Positions 63,010 through 64,000 of a stretch of DNA of 64,000 nt are shown here, piece by piece; position 1 is the first letter of the stretch, and every line of letters starts with the position of its first letter. Source of the DNA: Flavobacterium sp. GT3R68 (lineage in GTDB: Bacteria > Bacteroidota > Bacteroidia > Flavobacteriales > Flavobacteriaceae). Both the position numbers and the translations under genes were made by a program. The notes under the pieces were generated by a model. It saw only the letters and a program-made list of their open reading frames with translations. It was not told the DNA's origin and searched no databases. Location of the stretch: contig NZ_VJZK01000001.1 in the NCBI RefSeq assembly GCF_007109225.1, positions 888,731 to 952,730 on the forward strand. Reading direction: 5' to 3'.

Positions 63010-63930
63010 ATGAGCAAAAAAATAGTTGCCTCCATTATACTGATTGCTGCCTCTTTTTTCCAGATGCAGGCTCAGGAATTTCAAGGAATGGCTGTATATG
63101 AATCGAAAACCAGCACTTCTGATTTTAAGACCCGAATGGAAGGCAATAAGGACATCACTCCCGATATGCAGAAAATGATTGAAGACCGTATGAAAAAAAT
63201 GTTCGAAAAAACATTCATCCTGAACTTTAATAAGTCGGCATCCATCTATAAAGAGGAAGAAAAACTGGACGCACCCGGACAAGGTGGAGGTGGAATGCGT
63301 ATGATGAGTTCTATGTTGGGCGGCGGTGGAACGCATTATAAAAATGTAAAAGACAAATCGTATATCGTTGATAAGGAGTTTATGGGGAAAGAATTTTTAA
63401 TCAAAGACTCTTTACCTGCATTGAATTGGAAAATGGAAAGTGAAACAAAACAAATAGGTGGTTACACATGTTTTAAAGCAACAGCAGTCCGCCCTGTAAG
63501 CAAATCCGATTTCAGAAACTTCCGTCCTAAAAAAGAAGAAGACAAAAAAGATCCGGCAAAAAAAGACGCGGTAAAAACAGAAGACAAAGCCAAAACAACC
63601 AACTTTATGGATGATTTCGAATTACCCAAAGAAATCACCATTACCGCTTGGTATACTCCGGAAATTCCCGTTAATCAAGGCCCGGAAAATTATTGGGGGT
63701 TACCGGGATTAATCCTAGAGGTAAATGATGGAAAAACAACCATCTTATGTTCCAAAATCGTATTGAATGCAAAAGAAAAAGTAGATATTAAAGCACCGAC
63801 AAACGGAAAAGTAATTTCTCAGAAAGAATACGATGAAACGGTAGTTAAAAAAATGGAAGAGTTCAGGCAAATGAATCAAGGGCAAGGACGTGGAAATGGC
63901 AGCGGAATGCAGATGAGAATTGGAGGATAA
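63010..63930 (+). CDS. GLPGLI family exported protein
   Basis: This 306-residue protein has a signal peptide (about residues 1-21, ending in MQAQ) and the motif that names its family, G230-L-P-G-L-I235 in YWGLPGLILEVND. Such proteins occur widely in Bacteroidetes and have no known activity; they often precede genes for TonB-dependent or carboxypeptidase-regulatory-like outer membrane proteins. Two low-complexity parts are present: a Gly/Met-rich stretch (about 94-112) and a Lys/Asp-rich stretch (about 174-200). The frame runs upstream to 62914, but MSKKIVASIILIAASF at 63010 gives a proper signal peptide. Confidence 0.85.
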   Translation: MSKKIVASIILIAASFFQMQAQEFQGMAVYESKTSTSDFKTRMEGNKDITPDMQKMIEDRMKKMFEKTFILNFNKSASIYKEEEKLDAPGQGGGGMRMMSSMLGGGGTHYKNVKDKSYIVDKEFMGKEFLIKDSLPALNWKMESETKQIGGYTCFKATAVRPVSKSDFRNFRPKKEEDKKDPAKKDAVKTEDKAKTTNFMDDFELPKEITITAWYTPEIPVNQGPENYWGLPGLILEVNDGKTTILCSKIVLNAKEKVDIKAPTNGKVISQKEYDETVVKKMEEFRQMNQGQGRGNGSGMQMRIGG

Positions 63931-63974
63931 ATTTAAAGTATCCAAAGTATCAATTTCCTATCTTAAAGCCTGAC

Positions 63975-64000
63975 ATGAAAAAAACAGTTCTCCTTATAAT
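63975..64000 (+). CDS. Start of a further exported protein (partial)
   Basis: The last 26 bases begin with an ATG and read MKKTVLLI, the start of a signal peptide. It follows the GLPGLI gene by 44 bp on the same strand. Outer membrane carboxypeptidase-regulatory-like or TonB-dependent proteins often occupy this place, but nothing here can confirm that. Confidence 0.5.

Noticed and set aside
1..64000. tRNA, rRNA, CRISPR arrays, transposons or prophage
   Set aside because: No cloverleaf-like sequence, regular repeats, transposase, integrase or structural phage gene was seen; a tRNA scan was not possible.

Overview
The window is chromosomal DNA from a member of the Bacteroidota, almost certainly a Flavobacteriaceae close to Flavobacterium. 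The evidence is low-GC coding sequence, starts without Shine-Dalgarno sequences, several copies of the Bacteroidetes promoter pattern (TTG, about 19-21 nt, TAnnTTTG), and lineage-typical proteins: the T9SS protein PorT, the lipidated BamA homologue TamL, a GLPGLI protein, a DUF5686 protein and a mevalonate-pathway HMG-CoA reductase. No rRNA, tRNA, CRISPR, transposase, integrase or phage gene was seen. Most of the window is conserved core genome in short operons.

Layout. 1-1.7 kb: 5' part of a GYDIA-type GHMP kinase and HMG-CoA reductase (mevalonate pathway). 1.7-6.2 kb: a 1501-residue hybrid sensor kinase. 6.4-15.9 kb: a peptide-use locus with a secreted dipeptidyl peptidase IV, four tandem POT peptide transporters and a secreted thioredoxin-like protein. 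15.9-20.2 kb: ComEC, then LpxB, a small membrane protein and SurE in an overlapping operon. 20.4-24.2 kb: a tail-specific protease, a charged coiled-coil exported protein and a DNA/RNA endonuclease. 24.3-31.5 kb: the rod-shape operon mreB-mreC-mreD-PBP2-rodA, preceded by purH. 31.7-44 kb: a MacB-like permease, an M23 peptidase, accD, fbaA, TamL, a SpoU methyltransferase, PorT with UbiE, a small membrane protein, folA, a 2TM protein, thyA and a bifunctional nuclease. 44.1-49.3 kb: etfBA and pdhB separated by a compositionally odd lipoprotein. 49.4-57 kb: DUF5686 protein, GT14 transferase, an AlkA-like glycosylase, and soluble plus membrane pyrophosphatases side by side. 57-61 kb: GH20 hexosaminidase, Tat-type glycosylasparaginase and CutC. 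61-64 kb: a small lipoprotein, a deoxynucleoside kinase, an exported protein, a GLPGLI protein and the first codons of another exported protein.

How genes work together. DPP IV should release dipeptides in the periplasm for the POT transporters. MreBCD, PBP2 and RodA form the elongasome. The GH20 enzyme and the glycosylasparaginase could act in sequence on GlcNAc-Asn linkages of glycoproteins. Soluble and membrane pyrophosphatases share one neighbourhood.

I did not find a clearly new multi-gene system. The most unusual items are: a POT paralogue with the TM7 Glu-Gln pair replaced by Lys-Leu; a 12-cysteine tail on the membrane pyrophosphatase; an AccD that has lost all four zinc-ribbon cysteines; a Cys/His cluster in PBP2; a lipoprotein whose base composition changes abruptly inside the gene; an orphan terminator that could end a small RNA; a 13-bp terminator stem embedded in the comEC 3' coding end; and a likely leaderless nuclease gene.
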